DNA of 64,000 nt. Source: Haliclona indistincta. Taxonomy: Eukaryota > Porifera > Demospongiae > Haplosclerida > Chalinidae. This document shows, piece by piece, positions 46,258-57,430 of the stretch. The position numbers and the translations under genes were made by a program. Positions within the stretch are counted from its first letter, which is position 1; the number at the start of each line of letters is the position of its first letter. The notes below the pieces were generated by a model. The model worked only from the letters and a program-made list of their open reading frames with translations. It was not told the origin of the DNA and made no database searches. Location of the stretch: positions 284,501 through 348,500 of the forward strand of contig OZ024791.1 of assembly GCA_964017065.1 (NCBI GenBank), read 5' to 3'.

Positions 46258-49200
46258 TTAAACAGATAATGTTCTAAGGACAACGTCATAATGCCCAGGG
46301 AGATATCTCAAATACATTGCTCTTTGTGTTATGTCATCGGGCAAGGTTCTATCAACAGAATGTGGACTAAACCTGTACCAATTGTGATCTTGTGTACTGT
46401 AAGTAAAGATACAAGTGTTGATGAGATGAGATAAGGTTATTATCTCAATGTCAGAGCCCCAAGTTTCATTTTGATTCATTTTAGTGCGCTCTATGTACTG
46501 TTGTACACTTGAGTAACCTGCAAACAGATCATACTGGTGAGCATACAACAGATGGGAGATTGCTACCATATGATCTAATATAGCTTGGCGTACTGCCATG
46601 TGCTGAGCTTGTGAACCAGTGATCACATATGAAAAGGAACGGAACATACAGTTCCCATCACCAACTATGTCTTTAGTATGGTTGTGATCAGGTGGAGTGA
46701 GAGGTACATTAGCACCACCACCTCTGTGTCTGGGTGGTGGATGATGGTGTTCTAGACCAAGAGTAGCGCAAGCAGTTTTTTGCCATTCTAAGTCTACAGG
46801 ATAGTAGTAGTACGGCCATCTTTGTGTACGTACTGGATCAAATGACCCTGTAACTAAGCAATCATCATTTTGTGTACTAGCAGTAGTGTGAAGTTGCTTG
46901 TTAGGAGCACAAGCTCTTTTGGCTGGTTTAGCAGTTTGAACAGGGGCAGTGCTAGTTCGTTTTCGATGAATGCCCAGGGTGCTAACAGGTATTGTTTGTT
47001 GCTTGGTAGTGGTTTGTGAGCATTTTATTTTCTTGCTGGGAACAACCACAGTATCTACTTGGTCAGTATCAGGTTTTCCAACAAGCTTACGTTTAGAAGC
47101 CTGTTGAACAGGAATGGTGTACAGAGGAAGATCAGGTCTATACATTTTACGTAGACGATTATACTCCTCTAAAGATCGATTGCTGACTATAATGGACTTT
47201 GGATCAAATGAGAGGAGATGCAAGCCCGTGAGTGATCTTACTCTAGACAAAGCAACATAAGCCATTGCAGCACAAAAAACTTTATCCGACAGATCAATAA
47301 TGGCATGGTCCAGGGACAATCCCTGTGACTTGTGTATAGTAACAGCATATGCCAATATCAATGGAAATTGTTCTCGACGAACATAGTAGTTTTTCATAAC
47401 AACGAATCTACTCTTGACTCTTTCAACCTGATATGGGTTAGTCAAGTGATCAAATTGTACAGTTACAAATTGTTTAGTTATTGCAGTAACTGTACCCAAT
47501 GAACCATTGACTAGACCTTTCTTTGTGTCAACGTTACGGCGTAACATAACACGTGCTCCAATAGCTAACACTAGAATACTTTGCAGTCCTCCAGTCATGT
47601 TGCAATCATGGTTTAATTTATGGAGTTGTTTGTCAGCAGTTTTTGTCCACTTAAGTTTACTGACAGTTTCGTCAACATCATCAGTACATTCTAGTTCGAA
47701 TGATTTACCAGGAAGAGATTTGAGCATTTTATTGTTTAGCTCGTCACATTGCTTGCGTGTAGGAAAAAACGTTACTACCATTATTCCTTGTTCTTGCAAC
47801 TCAGCAATTTTCTCAGTCAATGAGCAAGTAAACACTCTTGATTGGAGAGTGCTTATGGTGGAGCTTGTAACTTCACCAATTCTAATACCATTAAGCAGCG
47901 TTGCATAGTCTTTGTCACCTTTCTGACGCTCATTGATGGTTAGCTCATCGTATACAACAGTTTCTTCCCATATATTGGGAGAGGTTGCACAGCCTATTCT
48001 GTACTTGACTACAGTGTCAGGTACAGGTGAAAATACTGGTTGACCACCAACAGGCTCAAGTTGAAGCAAATCACCGAAAACAATCATATTTCGTGCTCCA
48101 AAGTAGTCAACACCTCCATATAGCTCATTCAAGCGTAGATGAATGTATGCTAGATTGAGGCTACTAACCATTGAAATTTCATCTACAATGAATAATTTCA
48201 CATTACGCAGAGCTGTTTTCATCACTTTGTGTGCAGCTTTTGGTAAAGACCAATGAACGGCTGACCTACCCCCGTGCTGGACGGGTAGCTGAAATAACCT
48301 GTGGATAGTCATGCCACCAACATTAAACGCAGCTAAACCTGTTGGTGCAGTTATGGCACATGAGCAATCAGTACTAGGCCACAATTGAGCTACAAATGCT
48401 TTGATTGTCTCGATAAGAAATGATTTACCTGTTCCAGCGACACCTGTGACAAACATGCACAATGGAGGTAAGTCACAAGAACAATCATTTGTTTCATGTT
48501 GTTGCATGTGAATCATATGCTCTTTGACTTTGTCAAATATTCGCCTCTGATCTGCATTCAACATGTTGGTCCTATCGGAAAGACTAAGTGTGTCTTCACA
48601 CTTAGTGACCATGCTTACAGCATCCTGCATTGCAGCAACTGCTTCACAGATTAGCTGTGGCTCACTATCAACCTTTTGCTCTGGACAATCAGATTGTCTG
48701 GCTTCATTGATTAGTTTAACACTACGATTACATTCAAGCATCTGCTGTAATCGAGTGTGGTGAGTCAAGCAACGGTTTTCACCAGTGTCAGGAAAATGCC
48801 GATTAAATGCTTCTTCAGCAGTCTCGTCTTCTACTAAAAGCTCACTCTCATTTCGGAAAGGCACAAAAAGCATGATTAGAGAATAGTAATAATCTTCTTT
48901 CTGATTTTCATTTCTCAAATCATATAACTTGTGATTGGGTAACACAGGTTTGCCGCGCCTTTTGAATTCAGTTTGTTTCACACCTTTGACAATAGTGTGA
49001 TACCAAGTGTAATTAGCGACAATGTCGTAAAGACACATGTCCTCAAGCTTATCGGGACGATTGGGATAGTAAGTGTCTACAAGATTCGACTCAAATAAAT
49101 CCTCACTATCAGGATCTGACTTTGAAAGCTCCGTCAAAGCTGCGTGACTTTTGAGTCGTCGATTTCGTTTGTGAGGCATAGATACATTTACGAACTGTAT

Positions 49201-52200
49201 TGCTTCTGATTTTTCAGTCAAGTGGTCACCCAACAACAAGTCGGCAGCCTCATACAAACCACACTCTCGTGAGCTCAAAGCTTTCATTCCAAATTTGTAG
49301 AGCTTGCTATAAATGCTCTTACTGTCTTGGATTTCTCTCCAAATGTCTTGCATGTTGCTTCTTTCTGCTTTAGTGACATAGCCACTAACGTAATGAGCTA
49401 ATGCAAGAGAAGACTCAGACACAAACTGTATGTCAATGTTAGCTTTCCACAATAACAGAATCAGAGGATTATAGTCATTCACTCTAACCTCAGACTCTGT
49501 TCGTGGAAGTTCGTAGATTTTCTTACGAGTTTTAAGAGAGTCTTCTACAGAGTGCACAATACCTGTTTCACAAGCCGGACGAGGAAAGCCAAACTTACAG
49601 TAAGTTATGAACGTACTGCCGACCTTTCGTCTGCGCTTGCAATATGCACTACACTTATGCATTTGATATCTTGTGACGAGCTCATGCAATTCAGGACTGG
49701 TTTTCTTGTCAGGAATGTGACAAGTAACCCTTTCCTGGATCCATTTCAATACAGCAGCAGAGTCATCACAGCCAATAACTGGTGCATCTTTTATCCACAA
49801 CAGGACGTGGTAATGAGGTGCACCTCTGGCTTGATACTCCTTCTTCCAGTAGAAGTGCTCTACTTCACCCAATATCTGACCTTTACATATGACAGTGCGA
49901 AAGAAGGCATGAAATTTCTCAGAAAATTTTCGAGAAACCGATATAGGATCTTCTGTGCAAAGTCTTCCTATATCGTAACTTGGAGAGACATTGTTTACCT
50001 TCCTGAGGTAACGAGCCATATCACTCCACTCATATTCAGCACAACTGAATGTGAGAAACAATGTTGGTGATCCCCAGTTACGCACCATGCACTTGAGATC
50101 ACTCTTACGCTGCCACCAATACTGTTTGCTACCACGTACTGACTGAAGCATTGTGAAGAGGCTTGCTTCTAACCGTTCATCAGAGGCTTCAACCTTAGCT
50201 AGTAGCTGCTTAACAGACATAGCAACTCCTCGTGAGGAATGAAGGACATTGTAGACGCCGTTACCTACTTCACGTAGGGTTTTTTGATTCAGCAGATAGA
50301 ATACATATGAGGCATCTTTGCGAAATCGCGAGTCTTTGTTATGCAAACGTTGTTTGACAAACTCGCTAAAGCTCAAAGTGATTTCTTTGTTGCGAGGATG
50401 ATTCTCACCAAATTGCCCGTTTGGGTAAAGTACAGGAAAGCACATAACATCCAAGTCTTTCAATCTACTGTGAATAGGTGCTTCTGTAACATTAACCAAC
50501 TTGTATTGGTCAATGTCAGAAACAGTTGGAATCTGATTATCTAAATACCTAATAGTATAGGACTGATAACCAGCTATATCGTCAGCAGTAGCCTTATCTA
50601 GCATCTTAGTGGTTGCATTGTTAGCCACTTCGATTACTTTTTGTGTAGTTTCATCGAGGCTGTCTGCTTCTACTGACTTATAAAGTTTGTGAATCTCTTT
50701 CAGCTTTCTTATAGCTGCTTTTACACGGTCTATATTGACCAGAGAACGCCAGACAACATTAGCTTTTGTGGGTTTACCATTCACTAGTATGTACAATTCT
50801 GGTGATGCAACACCAGACTTTGCCGATCCTTCAACATTGGACAGCGTTTCACACGTTTTATTGAATGGTAAAGGCAGAAAAAATACACTACCCTTGCAAG
50901 CTTTCAATGAGTTGTACACAGGCACTTTGCAGGTGTATGTGCCTAATCTAACTACTGTCTGAAAACATTTAGCAAGCTGAATGAACTGTTTGCTAAGGGC
51001 ATCGAGTTTATCAAGCTCAGATGGAATGGGTATGGTTTCCAAACCATTTAAAACACATCGTGGTGGCAATACACCGGCTTTGATTTTGGGTTTACAGTAG
51101 CTACACATATAGAGTGTTTCATCCTCGCCTGGAGGAGTGTGCTTCAGTATATAGTCTATGAGCTCTGACCCAATGTCCGAATCAAAATGCTTTGAGAAGT
51201 TGACTTTTGTGACAGATTTTCTCTGAAACAAGCATTGACAGCTACAACACACGTTTTCAGCATCGTCATTCCACTGTTTCTCAAGTTGAGATATGACTAG
51301 AGCATGCTGTAACTGCAAGGTGGTTTCTAAGTTCAGCACTCTAAAAAACGAGTTGTTTATTGAGGAGCCTTCCTCACCAACAAAATCATTAGTTGTTAGC
51401 AACTCGTCAAAGCTCTTCCCAGTTGCAGAAAGTAAATGCTTGAAATTACCTTCGCCTAGGGCACGATCAATGCCAGCAAGGGATTCGTGACTTGCTTTTG
51501 CACTATATACTCGACGCATAAACGTTCGCAGTACTTTATGATGTGCTGAAGCTGCTCGTAAGATACGAAGCTCACTATTACACATACTACCAGTTTGATG
51601 ACATGCCAAAGAATGACCCAACATTTGGCGATCGTTTGGGCAGTCATCACATGATTGTAATGCTTGTCGTAACTCATGCATTGGAAGAGTAAAGGCATTC
51701 TTTAGTCTAACAATTGCATTGACTTCATCATCAGTGATTGGCTTACAATCACTGGTACACGGCATTTCATCACGAGGCTGGCTGGAAGGATCAATACGAT
51801 CAGGCACATCTGAATCATCATCATCCTTTACATACGATGCTTCATAGAAGTATGGATCACATGATCTTTTGCGATGAATGGCTTCACCAAAGTCATCTCT
51901 GCTTTTGATACTTTTTGCATTGATACTTTTAGCAGATTTAATCAAATTAGCAGCATATTCCTTGCGCTTCTTTAAGGCTTCATGAACCAGCCTACGAGCT
52001 GCTATTCTACATGCAACACGATAAGAGATTCTAGCCAATCGCTTTGCTATAGGCTGCTCTTTAAAAGCTTTCATAACCTCGGTTCTTGCTTTACGATTTG
52101 CTAGCAATTCCCTCATTACTTCATTGATATACATTTCCTTTACACTAGATTTTGGAGGAGACAAATAGTATTTGTTTTTCCTAGTGTGCGAGATGATTTC

Positions 52201-52860
52201 TTTGTGTTTAGCATAGTACGCCATACAAGCTTGTGTCTTAACCTTCGTGTTTTTGAGATACCAAACACGTGATGACACTTTCTTTTGATGCGAACTACTT
52301 TGGTACTTTGCCCTACGCTGTGCTTTGATTTTATCGGATTTACTGTGGTACCTGTACAAAGCAGCAACTTTCTTAGCAGTTGAATCTTTCAAATAAGTCC
52401 ACTTTGATGCCAATTTCTTACGTGCAGGGTTTTTGTCATAAGTTTTTTTTGCCGCAATCTTAGACACCAGTTTTTTGGGCTCTGGGTTTTTGCCATAAGC
52501 TTTCTTTGCCGCAATCTTAGACACCAGTTTTTTGGGCTCTGGGTTTTTGTCATAAGCTTTCTTTGCCGCAATCTTAGACACCAGTTTTTTGGGCTCTGGA
52601 TTTTTGTCATAAGCTTTCTTTGCCGCAATCTTAGACACCAGTTTTTTGGGCTCTGGGTTTTTGTCATAGGCTTGCTTTGACGCCAGTTTTTTGGGCTCTG
52701 GGTTTTTGTCATACGCCTTCTTCGAAGCAATTTTAGATGCTCCTTTCTTAGACTCAGAATTGGTATCATATGCTTCCATTCTCTCAGCTAGTATTTTATC
52801 TCTATTCTCTCCATAACGTTGCTGATCGTATGTGTGTTTTCTACGTGTTTTACTAGGCAT
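46258..52860 (-). CDS. Helitron Rep-helicase with C-terminal OTU domain (2200 aa)
   Basis: One uninterrupted frame. I start at the ATG at 52860 (MPSKTRRKHTYDQ); the open extension to 52935 begins with GTG. Residues about 30-150 hold 19-residue repeats (AYDKNPEPKKLVSKIAAKK) in a basic, probably DNA- or RNA-binding region. Next are a cysteine-rich segment (CCSCQC ... CSYC) and the Helitron N-terminal/Rep region. The latter has the HUH motif PHYHVLLWI near 1015 and paired tyrosines in AHYVSGYVTK near 1156 and 1160. A Pif1-type helicase follows: Walker A GVAGTGKS near 1473, VDEISMV near 1560 and late motif VTIHKSQGLSLD. An OTU cysteine protease-like domain (VGDGNCMFRSF near 2070, GHYDVV near 2190) ends the protein. 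All key residues are present, so it may be active. Rolling-circle transposition is known for the family. Confidence 0.93.
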   Translation of the reverse strand: MPSKTRRKHTYDQQRYGENRDKILAERMEAYDTNSESKKGASKIASKKAYDKNPEPKKLASKQAYDKNPEPKKLVSKIAAKKAYDKNPEPKKLVSKIAAKKAYDKNPEPKKLVSKIAAKKAYGKNPEPKKLVSKIAAKKTYDKNPARKKLASKWTYLKDSTAKKVAALYRYHSKSDKIKAQRRAKYQSSSHQKKVSSRVWYLKNTKVKTQACMAYYAKHKEIISHTRKNKYYLSPPKSSVKEMYINEVMRELLANRKARTEVMKAFKEQPIAKRLARISYRVACRIAARRLVHEALKKRKEYAANLIKSAKSINAKSIKSRDDFGEAIHRKRSCDPYFYEASYVKDDDDSDVPDRIDPSSQPRDEMPCTSDCKPITDDEVNAIVRLKNAFTLPMHELRQALQSCDDCPNDRQMLGHSLACHQTGSMCNSELRILRAASAHHKVLRTFMRRVYSAKASHESLAGIDRALGEGNFKHLLSATGKSFDELLTTNDFVGEEGSSINNSFFRVLNLETTLQLQHALVISQLEKQWNDDAENVCCSCQCLFQRKSVTKVNFSKHFDSDIGSELIDYILKHTPPGEDETLYMCSYCKPKIKAGVLPPRCVLNGLETIPIPSELDKLDALSKQFIQLAKCFQTVVRLGTYTCKVPVYNSLKACKGSVFFLPLPFNKTCETLSNVEGSAKSGVASPELYILVNGKPTKANVVWRSLVNIDRVKAAIRKLKEIHKLYKSVEADSLDETTQKVIEVANNATTKMLDKATADDIAGYQSYTIRYLDNQIPTVSDIDQYKLVNVTEAPIHSRLKDLDVMCFPVLYPNGQFGENHPRNKEITLSFSEFVKQRLHNKDSRFRKDASYVFYLLNQKTLREVGNGVYNVLHSSRGVAMSVKQLLAKVEASDERLEASLFTMLQSVRGSKQYWWQRKSDLKCMVRNWGSPTLFLTFSCAEYEWSDMARYLRKVNNVSPSYDIGRLCTEDPISVSRKFSEKFHAFFRTVICKGQILGEVEHFYWKKEYQARGAPHYHVLLWIKDAPVIGCDDSAAVLKWIQERVTCHIPDKKTSPELHELVTRYQMHKCSAYCKRRRKVGSTFITYCKFGFPRPACETGIVHSVEDSLKTRKKIYELPRTESEVRVNDYNPLILLLWKANIDIQFVSESSLALAHYVSGYVTKAERSNMQDIWREIQDSKSIYSKLYKFGMKALSSRECGLYEAADLLLGDHLTEKSEAIQFVNVSMPHKRNRRLKSHAALTELSKSDPDSEDLFESNLVDTYYPNRPDKLEDMCLYDIVANYTWYHTIVKGVKQTEFKRRGKPVLPNHKLYDLRNENQKEDYYYSLIMLFVPFRNESELLVEDETAEEAFNRHFPDTGENRCLTHHTRLQQMLECNRSVKLINEARQSDCPEQKVDSEPQLICEAVAAMQDAVSMVTKCEDTLSLSDRTNMLNADQRRIFDKVKEHMIHMQQHETNDCSCDLPPLCMFVTGVAGTGKSFLIETIKAFVAQLWPSTDCSCAITAPTGLAAFNVGGMTIHRLFQLPVQHGGRSAVHWSLPKAAHKVMKTALRNVKLFIVDEISMVSSLNLAYIHLRLNELYGGVDYFGARNMIVFGDLLQLEPVGGQPVFSPVPDTVVKYRIGCATSPNIWEETVVYDELTINERQKGDKDYATLLNGIRIGEVTSSTISTLQSRVFTCSLTEKIAELQEQGIMVVTFFPTRKQCDELNNKMLKSLPGKSFELECTDDVDETVSKLKWTKTADKQLHKLNHDCNMTGGLQSILVLAIGARVMLRRNVDTKKGLVNGSLGTVTAITKQFVTVQFDHLTNPYQVERVKSRFVVMKNYYVRREQFPLILAYAVTIHKSQGLSLDHAIIDLSDKVFCAAMAYVALSRVRSLTGLHLLSFDPKSIIVSNRSLEEYNRLRKMYRPDLPLYTIPVQQASKRKLVGKPDTDQVDTVVVPSKKIKCSQTTTKQQTIPVSTLGIHRKRTSTAPVQTAKPAKRACAPNKQLHTTASTQNDDCLVTGSFDPVRTQRWPYYYYPVDLEWQKTACATLGLEHHHPPPRHRGGGANVPLTPPDHNHTKDIVGDGNCMFRSFSYVITGSQAQHMAVRQAILDHMVAISHLLYAHQYDLFAGYSSVQQYIERTKMNQNETWGSDIEIITLSHLINTCIFTYSTQDHNWYRFSPHSVDRTLPDDITQRAMYLRYLPGHYDVVLRTLSV
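52435..52735 (-). repeat. 57-bp coding minisatellite in the Rep-helicase N-terminus
   Basis: About five tandem copies of a 57-bp unit encode the 19-residue basic repeat, plus shortened copies at the right. Copies are nearly identical, suggesting recent expansion. Confidence 0.9.
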
Positions 52861-53570
52861 GATTACTATACCAGAACTAACCTTTTCAAAATCAATATTG
52901 AACTTACAACTTTCTTCAGTGACAGATCGAGACACGAGACGACGAACTCAAAAGGAAATCCAAACTTCGGTGTGTCAAAAGTAGAAACCAACAGCGCAAT
53001 CTTCTGAAATGGACGGAGTCTCACGGACAGGTAGAGCACAGCAGAGAAACACAAGAGCGGACAGCAAAAGTAGAAGCCACTCAAAGACAACATGTGCGCG
53101 CTCACGTTACATCACGTGCGTATTTTAAATGGCGTCATACACATTGCTAGCTACAGCTCGTGATCGTGAAGTCCGCTAGAATAAAACTTTCATTTCGCTA
53201 AAAACTAAGTTCAAAAGGCACATGCCAGAAGAATTTCGTGACTATTCGTGGGTGTTTAGCCCTGCACAGTATTCGTGTTAAGGCGCTAGACGAGTGGAAG
53301 AAAGAAGAAAGAAAGAAAGAAAGAAGAAAACGAAGATGACAAAACTCGATTTTCACCGCTTTCAGGTTCGTCACTTTTAGCGATACGTTCGAGCATGCTG
53401 TGCTGCTGTAGAGTTGGGGCAACGCTAGAGAGCAGATATAATTCTCTTTAGCCACGTACAATTCACCAACAGGCGAAATACCAGTGTTTGAACGCTAATA
53501 CATGCATTGTAGCCGCCATTTTGTTTTCTTGACCATCCCTACATAGGGAGACACTACCGTGTCTCCCTAA
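52861..53570 (-). promoter_or_regulatory. 5' leader and terminus of the Helitron-like element
   Basis: 710 bp upstream of the Rep-helicase ATG. It matches the non-hairpin part of both short derivatives (about 21310-21760 and 58641-59090 reversed), including an AGAAAGAAAGAAAG run and the terminal palindrome CTCCCTATGTAGGGAT region. It presumably carries the promoter and the 5' recognition sequence. Confidence 0.6.
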
Positions 53571-53692
53571 TACTGAGTTACTGTCACATGATGTGTCTTA
53601 TGGTGCATTAATGTATACTGAGTTACTGTCACATGATGTGTCTTATGGTGCATTAATGTATACTGAGTTACTGTCACATGATGTGTCTTGAT
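53571..53692. repeat. 45-bp minisatellite, part displaced by the Helitron
   Basis: About 2.7 units continuing the array of 38987-40231 in phase: the first bases TACTGAGTTACTG complete the unit broken at 40231. Confidence 0.95.
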
Positions 53693-54701
53693 AAAGAATT
53701 AAATACCAAGAAAGTTAAATAGGCCATATAAATTGAATTTCAGTTTTAGTCCCCTTGCTGCTCAAAAGCTGTGTACATGTAACTTGTATCAATTTATAGT
53801 GACCTTTGATGCTGACAAACTGTAATAGCAACTTAGTATGCAGTCTTTCTGGCATATTGTTATGTCACATTCACAACAACAGTTATAGACAAGTAGGCGC
53901 TGTCCATGAAGCTAACACAACACTCAGTAAAGTGGTGAAGATAACCATTGCTGATGATTGTGAAATAACCTAGCAGCATGAAACAATTCCACATTCATGG
54001 CCATTTTTTAAATTGCCGTGAGGAAATATGAGTTCAAGCAAAGCTACATCTGTTTTTTTGTGAGTTCCAGAGAAAGGAGACTACTTTCACAAATCCTTGG
54101 TGCGTCATGCTCATTATCTTTCCAGCCTACGATCTGGCCCGGCCCGGTTGCAAATCTCTGTGACAGCATGAACACAACTGAACTGCACCATCACGGCACC
54201 CTGACCATAGGTGGGTCGCTTCCAGCATGGTTCAGTTATGTTAGAACTTTGATCATAAGTGTGACACGGTTCAGCCTGGTTCTAACGCGCAGTGTGAACA
54301 GGGTATAACTGCCTAGAAATTTCAATGCTAACTGTAAGATAGCAAAGTGCTGACCACAAGGTGTGTCACGTAGGCATGACCATGAACATGTGAGCAAGTA
54401 GCCATTGCTGTAGGCTCTATTATGTTTACGCACCCTCAGAGCCGTCCTGCAGTTGAGATTGAATTTATAACTACCTACGCAGTTAAATATAGACATTTTG
54501 AGGTCCGCCAAGATGGCCGTCAAGGTGAGTTAGCCATGACTCAAGAATGAAACACTTTAGCCATGAGTCACATTGCAAGATCGTGCTTAGTGTATCATGC
54601 AGTGATATGTGATTGAAATGATTCATTGTTTACATGTGGGGAAGATCACACTGTTTATTGGTAATGTATGCATTATGTAGTCTCTTGTTTTTAACAGCAT
54701 T
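53693..54701. other. 3' flank of family gene 8, no gene seen
   Basis: Intergenic. The ORFs at 54018-54308 (+) and 54236-54523 (-) overlap antisense and have no recognisable domain. Confidence 0.5.
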
Positions 54702-56282
54702 TTAGTAGCACTTGCAACTTAAATTAGGTTGAGAGAGCCTTTGACCAGCTGGACAGGTGTTGCCAGGTATGGTCACAGGTACTGTAATAGTTTCTTTCCT
54801 TGGTTGAGAAGTATCAGTTTCACCATCAATGCTTTGCCATTTGTTAATTTGGCTGAAAATCATCCTTTTACTACGATTGCGAAATCTTGAGCTTGGTCGT
54901 CTGTTTCGTCGTGTACTTGGTCGCCTGCTTGCTGGTCTTGTGCTTGGCCGTCTGCTTGCTGGTCGTGTGCTTGGCCGTCTACTTGCTGGTCTTGTGCTTG
55001 GTCGTCTGCTTGCTGGTCGTGTGCTTGGCCGTCTGCTTGCTGGTCGAGTGCTTGGTCGCCTGCTTGGCCGTCGATGTCTTCTTTTGAACCTGTTATGGAT
55101 CACTGGCTGGTCATTAATGTCTTTATTATCAATGTCTCTTTTACTACGGCTGTGAAATCTTGAACTGGGTTGTCTGTTTCTTCGTGAGCTTGGTCGTCTA
55201 CTTGCTGGTCTTGTGCTTGGTCGCCTGCTTGCTGGTCGTGTGCTTGGTCGCCTGCTTGCTGGTCGTGTGCTTGCTGGTCGTCTGCTTGCTGGTCTTGTGC
55301 TTGGCTGTCTGCTTGCTGGTCGTCTACTTGGTCGCCTGCCTGGCCGTCGATGTCTTCTTTTGAACCTGTTATGGATCACTGGCTGGTCATTAGTGTCTTT
55401 ATTTTGAACATCATTATCAGTGATCGTGAGGATCATTTGCTTATTATCAATGTCTCTTTTACTACGACTGCGATATCTTGAACTGGGTCGTCTGTTTCTT
55501 CGTGTGCTTGGTCGTCTACTTGCTGGTCTTGTGCTTGGTCGTCTACTTGCTGGTCTTGTGCTTGGTCGCCTGCTTGCTGGTCGTGTGCTTGGTCGCCTGC
55601 TTGCTGGTCGTGTGCTTGGTCGTCTACTTGCTGGTCTTGTGCTTGGTCGTCTACTTGCTGGTCTTGTGCTTGGTCGCCTGCTTGCTGGTCGTGTGCTTGG
55701 TCTGAAGCTAGGTCGTGTGCTTGGTTGCCTGCTTGCTGGTCGTGTGCTTGGTCGCCTGCTTGGTTGCCAAGTTGGCCAGCGACCACGGCCATATCTTTTG
55801 AGTCGGTTTTGAATTTTTGTTTGCTCATCGATATTCTTATGAGTGCAGCCATGTTGATCTGTCTTGCATATCACATGAGTTTCTTTCATAGTTGTTTTTG
55901 ACTCAGTACTAGGACTAACTTCAGAGGAACTCTTTGTTTTTCTTGGAACAGTAATGTTCTGTAATATTTCAACATTTTGGCATTTACATTGGCATTCATC
56001 CGAGTCAAAGTACTGATAGGCATTGCAAGAGGTGTGGTCAATGCTGCACTCACACTGACAGTTGTCTGTGTTTAGTTGTAATTGATGGTAGCAAATGAGG
56101 CCGTGACAAGGAGCTGGACCATCAGGCGACTTTGGAAAAAGATCTCCATCGGAATTAAAGGCATAGCTGTGAGCATTCTGTAAACAGAAAAAATAGATTA
56201 GATTATTCTAGTAAATCAATCTGTACATATTACATACCAGAGCTAGCCAGCTCAACAACAGAAGGCTAGCTATATGTGCCAT
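54702..56282 (-). CDS. Secreted CXCXC precursor with RPSTRPASR repeats, family gene 8 (506 aa)
   Basis: Exon 1 is 56238-56282 (signal peptide MAHIASLLLLSWLAL). The intron is 56178-56237 (60 bp) and exon 2 is 54702-56177. The N-terminal Cys part includes CQCEC and the module CNAYQYFDSDECQCKC (C-x10-C-x-C-x-C). Then comes a Thr/Ser-rich linker and three blocks separated by RXXR-like sites (NRLKRYGR, RSKRDIDNK twice). Each block is a run of nine-residue units RRPSTRPAS. The spacer NDQPVIHNRFKRRHRR recurs. It ends in the closing module CPAGQRLSQPNLSCKCY. Extreme Arg/Pro content makes the tail polycationic. The repeated KRD sites could release several similar peptides, as in other repeat precursors; this is inference. 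Confidence 0.88.
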
Positions 56283-56350
56283 TCTCTCTTTGCTTCTAGT
56301 GGTAGAAAGCAAGAGAGTTTTTGATGTCTCTTGTACCTCAGCAGTTGCTG

Positions 56351-56358
56351 TTTATATA
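56351..56358 (-). promoter_or_regulatory. TATA box of family gene 8
   Basis: TATATAAA on the minus strand, 68 bp upstream of the ATG at 56282. Confidence 0.6.
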
Positions 56359-57430
56359 GTCATCTACAGATGATGTCTTGTTTTTCATTCTCTCTAAGAT
56401 CCATTAATTCTAAATTATTGTCTAATGCAAATTTAAAATGTTTTCAATCTCCACCCATCTGTTAAATGTCAGCAATAGAATGGTTAGACATAATCATACA
56501 TTACTTAAAGTGCAAAAGAATCATACTGTACCTAAAATAGTTTATTACATGCCGTCAAAACACTATAAGTGTTGAGTGTAATAAAATACTGAAACAAGGA
56601 TGCCCCCTCACATGTATCATGCAGGAAATACAGTGAAATATACACTCTGTTGTGTCTACATGTATTCAAACACATTGCTAGGTGTGTTCTTTCTTGCAAA
56701 GTAGTTTTTATCTTTGCTAAAAGCTTAGCATGCACTGGAAAGTCTACTTTATACTGTTGATGATGATGTATACTAGTTAGTGCTATGCATTTATGGGGCA
56801 AGCCTGGTGTTTACTCTGTTGTAGCTGCTGCCTTTCGTCTCTGATAAGCCAGCTGGTATTCCCTTTGTCTTTCGAGTCGTCTTGCATGCTGATCAGGTGA
56901 TTCTGCTTCTCGTTGTCGTTTCTTGGTAGCAGCCTTTTCTTGTAGTACTCGAATAACGTGTTGTTCTTGTGTTCCAGTTGCCGGTAGGTTTCCTTTTGTC
57001 TGTTGCAGGTTAGTTGCTTTGGCAGACATGATTTTGAAAAGTAGCGGGATAACTTTCCACATGATGAGTGTTGCCGCAGGCGTGGATTAATTATCGGGAA
57101 CATTTAGAGGACAAACACTGACATATCAACACACACAAACATTCCCCGCGACGTGGGCCAATGTCACGAACAATGTGGGGGTCGCTCAGGTTCGCCCCAA
57201 TTAATGATGATTGAAAGCTTTCCATCTCCAACCACAAATAATTTAGCAAGCAGAAAATAGCGTATTCGGTTATGTATAGACTCGTGGTTGGTATATACTT
57301 GATTGTCATCAAAAACACGCTGTCTTATCGTGCCTGAGTAAGCACTGTTATAGCATCTAGGGTACGTACTGCAGTTATGTTAGTAAATGAAAACAAACGC
57401 TATGGCATGCTTTCAAAATGGTTTACATGT
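56359..57430. other. Upstream flank of gene 8 with a transposon-like ORF remnant
   Basis: The minus-strand ORF 57026-56811 (from the ATG before SAKATNL) ends SPDQHARRLERQREYQLAYQ plus a few basic residues. This style of Glu/Arg-rich repeat is common at the start of Helitron and other transposon proteins. It is too short to assign. Nothing else is recognised. Confidence 0.35.

Larger units (their letters stand above)
40232..53570 (-). mobile_element. Full-length Helitron-like rolling-circle element (13.3 kb)
   Basis: In coding orientation the 5' end (53570 downward) is TTAGGGAGACACGGTAGTGT, itself a short palindrome. The 3' end (to 40232) is CTTTTTCTTTCTTG, forming the outer arm of a giant hairpin (40232-40405 with 40660-40830). 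It encodes the Rep-helicase at 46258-52860 and a plus-strand proline-rich gene. It lies inside the 45-bp minisatellite: left flank ...TTAATGTA, right flank TACTGAG..., and the uninterrupted unit reads TTAATGTATACTGAG. Insertion was therefore between A and T with neither duplication nor loss. The 3' CTTG resembles the CTRR of Helitrons. Two 1.2 kb derivatives share both ends. Confidence 0.85.
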
